Positions 21,397 to 32,203 of a stretch of 64,000 nucleotides of DNA are shown here, piece by piece. A model generated the notes under the pieces. That model had not been told where the DNA came from. It searched no databases and saw only the letters and a program-made list of their open reading frames with translations. A program made the translations under genes and the position numbers. This DNA comes from Clarireedia homoeocarpa (taxonomy: Eukaryota; Ascomycota; Leotiomycetes; Helotiales; Rutstroemiaceae): contig LNKV01000037.1 of assembly GCA_001465935.1 (NCBI GenBank), forward strand, positions 483,487 to 547,486. Direction: 5' to 3'. Position 1 is the stretch's first letter. Each line of letters opens with the position of its first letter.

Positions 21397-22117
21397 AGGA
21401 TCGGAGCAGAAACACAACAGGAATTAGCAAAAGCGTGTAGGGCTGTATTCATAGGGCATTTAAGTGGCTTGTGAGGTATAGTTATGGTTTGCCTATGGAG
21501 TATTGGAGAAAGCGTTGTTGCAACTATTATGGCGCCCTTTATATTGCATTCCTCGTACTATTATAGATACCCGCAGATGAGGCAAAGATAGACGGTTACA
21601 ATCACTAAATTCAGACGCTCTCATGGTCTTCATTGGCGATTCCAAGCGAGTCAACGTCGGAATAATATCACGTTTGTACCACAACAGTTTCCGTGCAATG
21701 GTGGGGTTCTGGCCATTTGCGTCATCATGCTTAAAAATCCACCAGATCAGAGAAGCTGAATATGGCCTGCTACCCGCTTCAAACATCTATCTTGGGTCTC
21801 ATTGTCATACCAGCTTGGCACAGATACATGCCAATTTGGAATCAAGTCCGCATGGACAAATAATAATGCTCTCTGCCATGATATTGTGCGGGGTAGAATC
21901 GGCTACCAACACCATGTCGGGGGTGGGTTACTGTGACTAAAAAACGGGGATCACTCACTGTTGCCGCCAAAAACCGATAGAGGACGTCCGCACCTCATAC
22001 TCTAAGCCTATATATACATCTGGCCCTCCTCTTGCATTAGAAAAGTTCATACGCCTCTTTGTTGTTACATTTTCCATTCCGTATCTTCTTGTCCTTGATT
22101 ATTGATCGCTATTTACC
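21397..22117. other. intergenic with TATA box at 22009
   Basis: Tandem-gene spacer. TATATATA at 22009-22016 lies 102 nt before the next ATG and is a plausible core promoter. An open frame at 21623-21940 has no recognisable domain and was not called. Confidence 0.5.
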
Positions 22118-23549
22118 ATGTCTGCAACTGAAGAACAGTCAGTAGCCTTCATCGGCCTAGGTGCGATGGGGATGGGGATGGCTACGAATCTCCTCAAGAC
22201 ATTTAAAGTGACAGGTTTCGACGTGTATAAACCTTCCCTGGACAAGTTCGTTTCTGCTGGTGGTCAAGCTGCTTCCACGCCCAGATCTGCTGTTGCGGGT
22301 ACCAAATATGTTGTCGTTATGGTAGCAACTGCAGCGCAGACACTTCAGGCTCTTTTTGATGATACGAATGGCGCTGTCCATGAGTTGCAGCCGAATGCGA
22401 CAGTCATATTGTGCTCTACCGCTTATCCTGAGCACGTTCCGGAGGTGAGGAAGATACTCGACGAGAAGTATAACAGAAACGATGTAGAACTAGTAGATGC
22501 GCCTGTTTCAGGAGGTACTATTCGAGCTGCACAAGGAACACTTACAATACTCGCCTCTGGACCACCAAAATCGATAAAAGCTGCAAGACCAGTACTAGAT
22601 GCAATGGCAGAACCACTATATGTGGTAGCTGAGGACCTTGGGGCTGGAACCAAGGTGAAGATGGTACATCAAGCCCTCGCAGCAATACACATAACTATGG
22701 CCTCTGAGGCGATGGGTTTTGCTGCATTTCTTGGTTTGAATACAAAGGATGCTTTTGAATACCTCAAAAAATCTTCGGGAGCAAGTTGGATGCTAGAGAA
22801 CCGAGGCCCGCATATGCTGGAGAATAATTTACATCCTTTTTCGGCTCTTAATATTATTGTTAAGGATGTGGTGAGACTCAGATTCTATTTCGAAGCTTAT
22901 TCTTCATACGCCACTGTTACTGACATTAGAAGGGAATTGTGAACTCGGGGGGCCGCAATGCGGACTGCCCCCTCTTTCTTTCTTCTTCAGCGGAACAAGT
23001 ATTAAATTCGGGAGTGATTGCAGGTTACGGTCTAGAAGACGACTCTGGGCTCCTGAGGGTGTATATTCCTAGCAAAGATGGCCTTGTTCATGAACAGACC
23101 ACTGCTGCCAGTACAAGTGCGGACAATCCCAAGCTCAAATTAGTGGAAGACATATTAGCGGGGGTACACTTAGCAGCAGCGGCTGAAGCGATGGCTTTTG
23201 GGAAGAAAATAGGTTTAGATGCCGGTCTGCTGTATGATATTGTGAAAGGAGCAGCTGGCGCGAGTACTATGTTTATTGAAAAAGTTCCTGCAATGCTGGG
23301 TGGACAGAGTACTTCACAGAGCACCGTCAAGGAGGTTGTTACGAAGCTGGTCAGTAGCATCTACCTTACCCGACGATACAGAACTAACTTACAGTCTTGC
23401 AGAAAACTGCGGTTGAAGAAGCTAGTCGACTAAAATACCCTTTGCATCTCACTGCAACAGCATTGCAACTGTTCCAGTTGGCCGCCGCTACAGGATCTAC
23501 AGATGAACACGATGTAAGTATCGCAAAAATTTGGGACTTCACGACATAG
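22118..23549 (+). CDS. beta-hydroxyacid dehydrogenase-like protein (HIBADH / 6-PGDH superfamily), duplicated C-terminal domain
   Basis: Three exons: 22118-22870, 22930-23349, 23403-23549; 439 aa, both introns phase 0 (GTGAGA..TTAG; GTCAGT..GCAG). Residues 8-170 form a Rossmann NAD(P)-binding domain with GLGAMGMGMATNL, followed by the DAPVSGGTIRAAQGTL substrate motif and GAGTKVKMVHQ, where Lys181 is the expected catalytic lysine; the usual Asn after it is replaced by His/Gln. A first all-helical NAD-binding-11 domain (FLGLNTKDAFEYL, SGASWMLEN) is followed after the splice (KDV|KGIVNSGG) by a second copy (FGKKIGLDAGLLYDIV, GAAGASTMFIEK). So there is one Rossmann domain and two helical domains. 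The substrate is unknown; 3-hydroxyisobutyrate or threonate-like acids are family precedents. Without splicing the gene would look broken at 22942. Confidence 0.82.
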
Positions 23550-24004
23550 CTCTGAATGGAGCCGCTCGACGGCAATCTTGTTGTTTCTTATATAATGTAT
23601 TGTTTTCTCCTGAGACAAAAACCCTCTGATGTCACTCAAATCTCCTACTTATCTTCCGTAAGAACATATCCGAGCTTTTAGATTCGAGAAACACTTTTAG
23701 TATGGCCCCGGCTTGAAACGGATGCTTTCACCACGTTGTTGCTCTATCTACAATGCCACGTGGGTGATCTGTGTCAACTTTACCCGAGTCTTTAGTCCCC
23801 TGGCCCCCAATACTAAACGGCCGAACCTAATCTAGATGGAACGACTGCCCTCATCTGTTCTCCTGTTTATGGAAACTAGCGTAGAGTTTACTTCTATGAT
23901 AATGATGTATATCGGAAAAGCTGATTTATGTTCCAAACAGCTAAACGCGATGGACCAAAAGATTCTATTGTCTATTTGTCGATGTGCGGGTCATATGTGT
24001 AGTA
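23550..24004. other. short intergenic, convergent genes
   Basis: 3' flanks only. Nothing recognised. Confidence 0.55.
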
Positions 24005-25445
24005 TCAAGGTTCGTAAGGAGACTTAGCCCGCGAACCAGTCATAGGTATACCCCCGGTTGTGGTCACCAGTATTGCATCTTCAATTCTTACTCCGAATCC
24101 CGTACTTTTACCCATATTCGCGGCCTGTTCATCAGTAACGTAAATTCCCTGCATATATTGTCAGCCATGAATGATCTCTGCACCTCAGTCATGGAGGAGT
24201 ACTCACAGGCTCATTCGTAACCACCTCGCCAGCCTTCAGCTTTTCCCCATTGACCCCATTTAGATAAGGATGCTCATGTATCTCCAGTCCTAGCCCATGG
24301 CCCAATCGATGAGTAAAGAACTCTCCATATCCCTCCTTTTCAATGACGTCCCTTGATGTTTTATCCACAACCGAACATGTCTCATTAATATTCATTCGTC
24401 CAATCGCAGCTGTCTGCGCATCGTGTACCAAATGCCAAATATCCATTAGCTCCTTGCTGACTTTTGATTTCTTTGGAAGGATGGTACGCGTCACATCTGA
24501 CCCATATGAGTGCAAGCTGGACCCAATATCAACCAAGACAAACTCTCCATTCTTCAATGTCCTTCCCACTCCACCGCCGTGTGGGTTTGCTGCTTGTTCT
24601 CCGAACAAAACAATCGACCAGAACCCCTTTCCGATCCCAGCGGATGTGAAGAGTTGAGACGCGGCGTCTACAATTGTCTCTTGCGTCATGCCTATCTCGA
24701 TACAAGATTGTAGAGATCTAACTAGCTCTAAAGTAAACTCGTTGACCCCGCTCAAGATCTTGAGTTCAGCCTCGCTCTTCACCGCTCTCAGAGACCGGAT
24801 CTCTTGCGAAGTGGGAACGGCCTCAATGCCGTTCTTCTGCAAGCCAGACGCGATCATATAACGAGCATGTTCATCCAGCATGATTTTCTTGAATTTGGTC
24901 TGCTGGGCTAAGACTGCGTAAGGCGACTCCTCTTCGCGCCATTGAATGACTCTGGGTTGGTCATTTGGAAATACCATTTCCAAAGCCGTGATACGATTGG
25001 TTTCAAATTTTGGAACTAGTAAGGAGGCCTCGCCGGATGCTGAGAGAATCACGAGGAATGGTCGCTCGGAGAGCCCGTATGAGGATGAGATGTTGGCGAG
25101 GTAGGCAGTGGATGCTGATGGCTCAGCGATGAAGGCATCAACACCAGCGGCTGCGAGAGCGGATGAAAGGGTTTGTTGGCGAGTGAGGAATTCCTCGGTT
25201 GCGATAGGTGGGACAGAGAGGAGAGACACATGGGTTTGAAGGGACGACCACGCGCATCTGTGGAGGCTGAGGGTTGTGCCTGGGGAAGACTTGGGATTGG
25301 ATAGCACCCAAATCAAAGTTATGATGGTGATGACTGCAAAATATATTGCTTGGTCTAACCAAGACTCTCTCCTGGTTTTGGATTTAGGTTTCATCGCGCG
25401 CGATGGAAGCAGAGGCTCCAAGAAGACGTCCTTTTCTAGCGCCAT
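24005..25445 (-). CDS. membrane-anchored M24B metallopeptidase (Xaa-Pro aminopeptidase-like)
   Basis: Two exons, 25445-24207 and 24148-24005, 460 aa; intron 58 nt (GTGAGT..GCAG, phase 0). A hydrophobic segment at residues 31-49 (AIYFAVITIITLIWVL) after a basic tract (KPKSKTRRESW) suggests a type II signal anchor. A creatinase-N domain follows (TRQQTLSSALAAAGVDAFI, ANISSSYGLSERPFLVIL), then the pita-bread catalytic domain. All five metal ligands can be placed: the Asp pair in VDIGSSLHSYGSDVTRT, His in HRLGHGLGLEIHEHPYL, Glu in TNEPGIYV (joined across the splice) and Glu in GVRIEDAILVT. This implies an active dinuclear aminopeptidase that removes N-terminal residues before proline, probably in the secretory pathway lumen or outside the cell. 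Exact specificity is inferred. The first in-frame ATG was taken as start. Confidence 0.85.
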
Positions 25446-26489
25446 CTTTTCAATAATGATAGGGTGGACTCGTCCGCCTCGCTGATGATGGGTGAAATCT
25501 GCTTCGTTATTCACAGAATGAGATCACGGTTAAGTAGACAACTTCACCCACGAACCCTGGAAATAACGATAGAAATCATGTCCATTTCGTTCATGTCGAT
25601 TCATGATAAGAAGTGGAGCGTTGATAGACTTGTGGCTGGCGCGTGCTGGAAGGTAATGTGGCTGTGCATCTATGGCTGTCATGCACAATAGTTCTATCCT
25701 TTGTTGCATTAATCTTTTCCTTGAGCTTTTTTGAACATCTTTCACAGAGCCAAATTGACGGGCAGATAGATATTGGACGCGAGAGATCGATCATTAATTA
25801 ATTCACTGTTACTTGCGAACACACAGGTTACGCAACACGAAAATGGACCATAATTTCACGGTATTCACAAGTCAAGGAAGTAGGTTTTCTAGGAAGTAGG
25901 TATTGTGTATGGTTTTGGAACTACAACTCGGGTTGGTTAAAAAGGATGTTGTTCACCGACACTAGCTAATGAACAACATCGATCAATATGTATATGAATG
26001 TCGCAGCTGTCAATAGTCTTTCTTGCTATTCGCTCTCCAACCATGCCTTAGATTTACATCAGCTTGGAGACCTCACAAATTTCCACGTGCAGAAGTTAAC
26101 GTAGATTTTGTATTTCTGTAGGGAATTTGGAGTATTCTGTATTGTTCAGGTATTCCTTGCTGTACGTAGTATTCCTATTAGCGGGTAGATCAGGACAGCA
26201 GAGATTTGAGAAAGTAGAGGTATACTGTATAGGTGCTCGTGTATATGCCCCCTCATTCCCCTCATCTTGTTAGTATGAAAACATAGGGTTTTGAAACTAG
26301 GCATACCCAACCTCCTAAAATTACTAGCTTCGGACTTTTGTCTTATATTTTCTTTTGCCGAGAGGCTGCTGTATTCACTATAGTCGAAAAGGCTAATAGC
26401 TTGTTAACTCCTAACTCCAGCTTGGATGTCCCTTTGAGTCCTAGCTCCGCGGTCGACGATCTTGGTACGTAGCAGATTCGCCCCCTACA
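25446..26489. other. 1-kb intergenic region
   Basis: Divergent spacer between the M24 peptidase and the orphan gene at 26490. AT-rich around 25780-26200. No conserved feature recognised. Confidence 0.5.
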
Positions 26490-27206
26490 ATGAATCAAAT
26501 CGTTGCTAACCCAGAATTAGCTCGTCAGGATGAACATACCAGCAGCATATCAGCACAGGAAGCTATCGCAGGTGAAGAGCATACTGCTCAACAACCCCCG
26601 TATCCCCAAGCATCTTCATCCCCTCGATTCAGCCGACAGCGCGTCGAGTTCAATACCCTTCTATCGCTGAGCTCACAGCTCTCTACAACCCCAGCGTTCT
26701 CCAATATGTTGACCGATGAACCAGTCCAAGTCGATAAACCACTCTACGCATTGCGTAAACACGCATCGACTGATGCAAGACTTACAGCAGAGGACTTACA
26801 ACCCCTTACGAATAGTGAAGTCGAGAGTGAGCATAGCACTGATTCCGATGATGCATACTATTGCGACGTGGGCGAGGAAGATCAAGCTATAGGTGCCAAT
26901 GCTGGAGTCGCTACTCAAGAGGAATCTCCCCTCTATTTCGAAGATTTTCAGACTAAGGTCTTGCAGGAACGAGCTATTGGTATAAGACTGCAGTCGCAGG
27001 ACGAGGAACTTATAGGCGATATTGCGCAGGACAGTGCGTCTTTTCCGTCTGGAGCGCGTGGCCAGGCTGCGGGCAATAATACGACAGATAATGAGAAGGA
27101 GGGCTCGAAGTTCGCTAGGTTCTTGAAGAGATCTCTAAAAAGACACTTTGGTCGTAGGAAGCCGAGGAAAGATGATACCGATATAGGAGGAACTGCTAAC
27201 GACTAG
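26490..27206 (+). CDS. hypothetical protein, disordered with basic C-terminus
   Basis: Open frame of 238 aa from ATG at 26490, no introns visible. I do not recognise a family. The composition is low-complexity: Gln/Ser/Ala/Glu-rich N-terminal half, an acidic middle (SEVESEHSTDSDDAYYCDVGEED), and a strongly basic patch near the end (KFARFLKRSLKRHFGRRKPRK) that could be a nuclear or nucleic-acid-binding signal. There is no signal peptide or membrane segment. The frame is long for this composition and uses codons similarly to the neighbours, which favours a real gene, but it could also be a lineage-specific or decaying gene. Confidence 0.5.
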   Translation: MNQIVANPELARQDEHTSSISAQEAIAGEEHTAQQPPYPQASSSPRFSRQRVEFNTLLSLSSQLSTTPAFSNMLTDEPVQVDKPLYALRKHASTDARLTAEDLQPLTNSEVESEHSTDSDDAYYCDVGEEDQAIGANAGVATQEESPLYFEDFQTKVLQERAIGIRLQSQDEELIGDIAQDSASFPSGARGQAAGNNTTDNEKEGSKFARFLKRSLKRHFGRRKPRKDDTDIGGTAND

Positions 27207-29067
27207 CCAACCAGGAAATGACTAGGTAGCAGGCGTTATACACAAATCGTTGCTAGAATTGCCAAATATGCTTTGATTATAGATCCACGAGCAAAGAAGG
27301 TTTGAAAATGTGAAGGAGCAATCCAACAGCATCTGGTTGGGATGACCAATGAAAATTCGGAAATCCAACCCTATTTTGCACTTATTTCATGGCCATTGCA
27401 AACTTTTGTTATGGCGGCAACGAGACAACACAACTCTTACTACTGTATTGAATTTTGAATTTCACTAAACAAATGAAGGCTTCATAGCCGGATGCTAGCC
27501 CTTGTACGGAGTATCTTGGAGGTGCTCGCAGATTATCCTTCTCCATTAGTCCCAAATTTGGTAGGCACAATCGGAGAAGTGTGTGCCTGCTACTATTTAG
27601 ATGTTGGTACCGAAGATTGCCTATTTCGGCAACATCCCAGCAGACCGAAAAGCTCATGAAGATTTTGGATATGATATGTGGAGCCATATCTGCGATCCTT
27701 TCTGAGGTCTTCATTCCTGATTCGGGAGAAGGCCACGACTGACCCATCCAGCCCAGCAAAATCGCGAGTGCATATCCAACTGTTTCCGTTTCCTTTCCCG
27801 AGCACCAACAGTAGCGGAACAGCTAGAGTTTATGACGAGATCGAGTGGTAATTTGAAACCTGGCCGCTGCCACAGAAAGAAGAAGCATAATCGAATTAAG
27901 TGCCTGAACCGGGGCGAGCCATGCTTTGGGACAATCAAGAGTGGATGAAAGAGAGGATGAGAGGCGGTGGGTGTTCTTTTCTACTTGGTATCCCTTGCAG
28001 ACCGTGAACTGTGATGAAGTCGTTGGTATTGGTTCCACAGAATTCAAAGAAAAAGTACTGTAAATCCCATCCCATCTCATCTCATCTCATCTCATCTCAT
28101 CTCCTTCCTCTTATGACCTCAATCTATTTCATCAAAAAGATCATGAAGTTCATCGAGCGCAGTATGAACCCCCTCCCCCTGAGCAGAATGCATGTTTTTC
28201 CGTATCCGTGTTTCATCTCTCGGTTACTTGCCGACCAAGTCTGCGAAGATGAAAGCAGATTAACCAATGAAATAAGTTGACCCCCACTACTTGCACCCCA
28301 CTGTCCACTCAAATGAGGCAATTCCAATCAGAATGAAACATGGATATATTAAACGCAGGCACCCCAAATCTCCTCAATTTCCTGGATTTCCTCAGTCTCG
28401 GCCGTTTTACCTGCCAAATTTTTATTTCTGCTTCGTCCGCCTGTCAAACTGTGAGCGAGACGCCCCTCTCACATATCGGACCTATCGGATCCTATCGGAA
28501 GGCTCACCAAGTTGGTTGAGAGCGACTAGGTAGCGGATTTCTAGATATTTCCTCTACGACAGGGTGTGGGAATGCATGGATTGTCAAGGAGAAGCGTACC
28601 ACTTCTAAAGTGCTTGCAATATATCTGCATCTGATCTCGGCGTCAAGCCTCATGCTTGGCCAGTCTAGTAGCGCGGCTAACCCAGAAAACCCATGAGATG
28701 AACAGAATTGAGCCCCATCTCACTCACATTCAAGGTGTAAGCGTTCCACAAGAACAAGAACCACCTCTTTTGCTTAAGCGAAATAAACTGTGTGTTTCGA
28801 TTCATATAAATATGTTTCCTTCCAGCGAAGGCTTGAAAGTTTTCTCTCCATCTTCAAAGCAAGCTTCTTTCTTCGTTCAATCGTGAATTATACATTCTTT
28901 TCGGTGCTTCAGTCGCCTCACACATTCATTCATTCAAATCTGTACATTCATTCATCCAGCTAGCTCTGGTAGATTTCACTTCTCAGTCCATCCAAATCCA
29001 AACTCCGTCAAATTTATTCCAAGAACTTCTAGAATCCCATCCTTTCGATCTATTCAAATCAGTCAAA
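27207..29067. other. 1.9-kb intergenic region
   Basis: Several overlapping small frames on the minus strand (27409-28080) lack conserved content. A CTCAT microsatellite lies at 28066-28103. The last 250 bp contain TATAAATA at 28805-28812 and a CT/TTCATTCA-rich leader leading to the LPMO-like gene, so this part is probably its promoter and 5' UTR. Confidence 0.5.
28066..28103 (+). repeat. (CCCAT)/(CTCAT)n pentanucleotide microsatellite
   Basis: Two CCCAT units followed by five to six CTCAT units. The same five-base family as the tract at 3076, differing by C-to-T. Confidence 0.92.
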
Positions 29068-29874
29068 ATGCAATACACTACAGCTATCCTCCTTTCGGCC
29101 GCTGGCCTCATCAGCTCCGTTGCTGCTCACGGTTCCATCGTCTCTCCTACCCCACGTCAGCCTGGTGCCGCCATGGCCGCTGCCTGTGGTCAACAAGTCG
29201 AGGTTAACCAAGCTTCCGACCACAATGGAAACATCCAGGGTATGCTTCAAGTTGCCAAATCCCAGAGCGACTACAATGCCGCCGAGTGCGGGATCTGGCT
29301 GTGCAAGGGTTACAAGTGGGAAGACAACAAGAGCCTTCTCCAAACCTACACCGCTGGACAGGTCGTCCCATTCAAATTCAACGTCGCTGCTCCTCACACC
29401 GGTGTCGCCAACGTCTCCATCGTTGACACAGCAACAAACACTGTCATTGAGCAACTCCTCTCCTACGATTCCTTCGCCTCTACCGCCGTCGGTGTTAAAC
29501 CTAACGAGACCTCTTTCTCCATTACCATCCCTACCACTCTCGGTAACAAGTGCTCCACTGGTGGAGCCTGTGTCATTCAACATTACTGGGACGCCGCTAG
29601 CATCGACCAAACCTACGAGTCTTGCGTTGATTTCGTTGTCGGAGGATCTGGATCAGGCTCTGGATCAGCTTCCTCTGCCGTTGCCTCTTCTGCCGTCGCC
29701 ACCTCTGCCGTCGCCACCACCGCAGCTGCCTCAAGCACCGGTGTCATTACCACCACCTTCGCTCCTCTCCCAACTACCCTTGCCACCGTCGTCAAGCCAT
29801 CCAGCACCTCAAGCGCCGCTGCTGTTGAGACCTCCGCCGCTGCTGGTGACGATGATGACTCTTGCGATGCTTAA
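29068..29874 (+). CDS. secreted LPMO-like / chitin-binding type-4-like protein
   Basis: Single exon, 268 aa. The signal peptide (residues 1-20, ending SSVAA) should be cleaved just before His21, giving an N-terminal HGSIVSPTPR. An N-terminal His plus a second His at 110 (VAAPHTG) could form the copper histidine brace of lytic polysaccharide monooxygenases. The domain body carries conserved cysteines (AAACGQQV, AECGIWLCKGYKW, NKCSTGGACVIQHYW, YESCVDFVV) and ends near residue 190. A Gly/Ser then Ser/Ala/Thr-rich linker follows, finishing with the acidic DDDDSCDA. This pattern is common in fungal proteins annotated with the PF03067-like chitin-binding type-4 fold, but the AA family is uncertain. 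GPI anchoring is not evident since the tail lacks a hydrophobic end. Confidence 0.75.
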   Translation: MQYTTAILLSAAGLISSVAAHGSIVSPTPRQPGAAMAAACGQQVEVNQASDHNGNIQGMLQVAKSQSDYNAAECGIWLCKGYKWEDNKSLLQTYTAGQVVPFKFNVAAPHTGVANVSIVDTATNTVIEQLLSYDSFASTAVGVKPNETSFSITIPTTLGNKCSTGGACVIQHYWDAASIDQTYESCVDFVVGGSGSGSGSASSAVASSAVATSAVATTAAASSTGVITTTFAPLPTTLATVVKPSSTSSAAAVETSAAAGDDDDSCDA

Positions 29875-30685
29875 GCGTTGACTGGGTCTCGTTCTAGCTT
29901 AGAGATGCATATTTAGCCTAAAGGGACGTTCTTGGAGCATTTAGATAGGATTTCGGGGTAGAAAATTTTCACATTCTTGTATATACACTGTTGACGAATG
30001 AAAGAAGTCTAAACCAATATACATACCTGTCCCGTGGCTTGACTGTGATTTGTGCTCGTCTTTAATCTGTATTTGACTATCCTAGTCAGCGCGGTGTTGC
30101 TAATTTAAGACCTCAGAATACTCTTCACTCATTAGTAACGTATGAAAAACATGGAACAGTTGATGAACTAGGAAGAGGATATAGTGGATGTGTTGTAGCC
30201 GATCTATCTCTCCAGGGCAGGACAAAAAGGCTGATGATAATATCTCTGGACAGGATTAAGTATTCCAAATCCTTCGGGGCATGTACATTCATTTCCAGTA
30301 TGGCGTGTAGTTTGTTCGCTGTAGCCTGTGGCCTCTGTCTATTAAGCATATTGCAACTCAATCCTAGTTACATTATCCACAGGTGATGAGCCCTAAAAGT
30401 ACTCACAAAGCAGTACAGTGAACCTTGGGTAGGGCGCATGATATGATATTGCAGAAGGACTTAGCACACATTTTCTTGAAGAAGACGAATATCATGCATT
30501 AATATTACTCGCATAATTTATCATAATCATGCATTCCCGGCCCCCTCCTAAGAACTCCTGATCCTCTCCATTTTAAACTTCCTCCTCCCCAGGCGCAACC
30601 TCATACCCCTCTACATCGCCCTTAACATAAGGCGGCCTATATAAATCAGCAAATCCTGCAACTTGCTGCATCCCCGATCATCAAC
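29875..30685. other. intergenic, convergent genes
   Basis: 3' flanks of two convergent genes. Small frames show no conserved content. Confidence 0.55.
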
Positions 30686-31504
30686 CTACCTAGCCCAATT
30701 CCTCAACCCGACCAATCCCGCCGTCCCCACCGCATAAACCGCCAAAAGATTACTCCACCCACTCTCACCAATCTGTCTCTGGCCTACCGCCAACGCGATC
30801 AAATCATAGACCAAACATCCTCCAAAGATCCAATCACTCATCGAAGCCAATGCACCAAAACCCACACCAGTAAGGACCTTCACGAGGGTATTCGGGCCCT
30901 GATGGTCGAAATAGGCTACGGAGCCGTTGTGCAGAAGATCAAGAACACCGATGCCGGCAAATGTTTTCGCCACGACGTGGGTGAGGATAGACGAGGTGGA
31001 TTTGGTATTCATGGGGCCGAGACGCCCGAAGATGTAGTAGAGCTGGGTGAAGGAGTTGATGAGGACGAAGACGTTGGATGTTTTGAGAGAGGACGTGTTC
31101 CAGAATATCATCCAGGCTAGAATATGTTAACATCAACACACGTCCTCCCTGTCGTCTCCCTCAAAAATCAATGCAACTCAATAAAATCATAACTCACAAG
31201 CTATACACAAATTACCCAGAGCATAAAAGGATACAAAATCCGTCATAATCTCCGTTTCTCTCTTGTCCTTATCACTCTTCCTTGGATCCAACTTCCACAA
31301 TCTGTACAACCAAACCAATTGAAAGATTTGCTGTGGGAAGAAGAACAGTGCTATGGCATATGGCTGCGGTGACCAAAAGGAGAGATTCTCATCATGGATA
31401 TCTTTCATGTTGGGGGAAGAGAGCATGCCATATTGCTGGGCTGCGAAATCGATCAGGAAGGAAACCGGTGCTACATAGCGGGCAGTGCTGTGTGTCATTC
31501 CCAT
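30686..31504 (-). CDS. uncharacterised multi-pass membrane protein
   Basis: Two exons, 31504-31198 and 31116-30686, 245 aa; intron 81 nt (GTGAGT..CTAG, phase 1). The splice produces LCIAS|WMIFWNTSSLK. Roughly six hydrophobic segments can be seen: VAPVSFLIDFA, PYAIALFFFPQQIFQLVWLYRLW, FVSFYALGNLCIA, VFVLINSFTQLYYIF, VKVLTGVGFGALA with WIFGGCLVYDLIALAV, and the C-terminal LLAVYAVGTAGLVGL. A charged loop LDPRKSDKDKRETE separates the second and third. I recall similar uncharacterised proteins in other ascomycetes but cannot name a domain or function. No signal peptide is needed. Confidence 0.7.
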
Positions 31505-32203
31505 TGTTGCGATTTGTGAGGAGTCGGTTGATGGCGTGAGTGAAGACAGGCAATTAGGTAGAAGAGAATTTATCAGAGGGGATTCTGAGTTGATGTATTT
31601 GAAGATTTATTGTGTAAGTATAAGCAACTTACTTACCGATGATATAGATTCCAGGTACCTATGCTTTGCTCGTATTTCTGATTTCTGATGGCTTGAAGTA
31701 CAGAGGAAATGTATGATGTCAACATTCTGCGGGGAGCAGTTTGTCCGGTATGATCGATCGGAGCCGCTACTGCTCAACAAGGCACGCTAGTACCTGCAGC
31801 GAAACCATAAATTGGCCCTATGGCTCACGAACCGGATCTTTCTTCTTGCCTTTATCCGCCATCCCGTGGTGAGCCACAAGCGAATATGACCGCATTCAAT
31901 AACAGAGGAGCCCGGACAATGAGTTCACTGGTTGATACTAGCGCATGAAGTGTTCGGAAATGCGTTCATAGTTGCAGTGTAAATACACGACTCACTTACC
32001 TCGAGCAAACATTTCAATGGTTGCACACTCGTGATTTCTTTCGCAAAAGTGTTCTTGATATTCGCATCTAAATGTGGACCATCTCTCACATATACCTTAA
32101 AACTCCATTTCAAGCACATGGAATTTATGCACACCAGTCCAGTGTAAACGTACCCAAAATGCATCCATAAATCCACCCATAGTAATTCACCCGAACGAAA
32201 GTT
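31505..32203. other. intergenic, tandem minus-strand genes
   Basis: Promoter of the membrane protein and 3' flank of FGAM synthase. Nothing else recognised. Confidence 0.55.

Noticed and set aside
21623..21940. 105-codon plus-strand frame between the OGFr and dehydrogenase genes
   Set aside because: No recognisable motif and it overlaps the promoter side of the next gene.
22871..22942. Apparent premature stop splitting the dehydrogenase gene into two
   Set aside because: Removing a GTGAGA..TTAG intron of 59 nt restores a continuous conserved reading, so it is not a pseudogene.
27409..28080. Stack of minus-strand small frames
   Set aside because: Three frames overlap with no conserved pattern or plausible splice model.
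29120..29881. 253-codon plus-strand frame inside the LPMO-like gene
   Set aside because: A +2 frame shadow rich in Pro/Leu/Ser; the overlapping frame has a signal peptide and conserved Cys.
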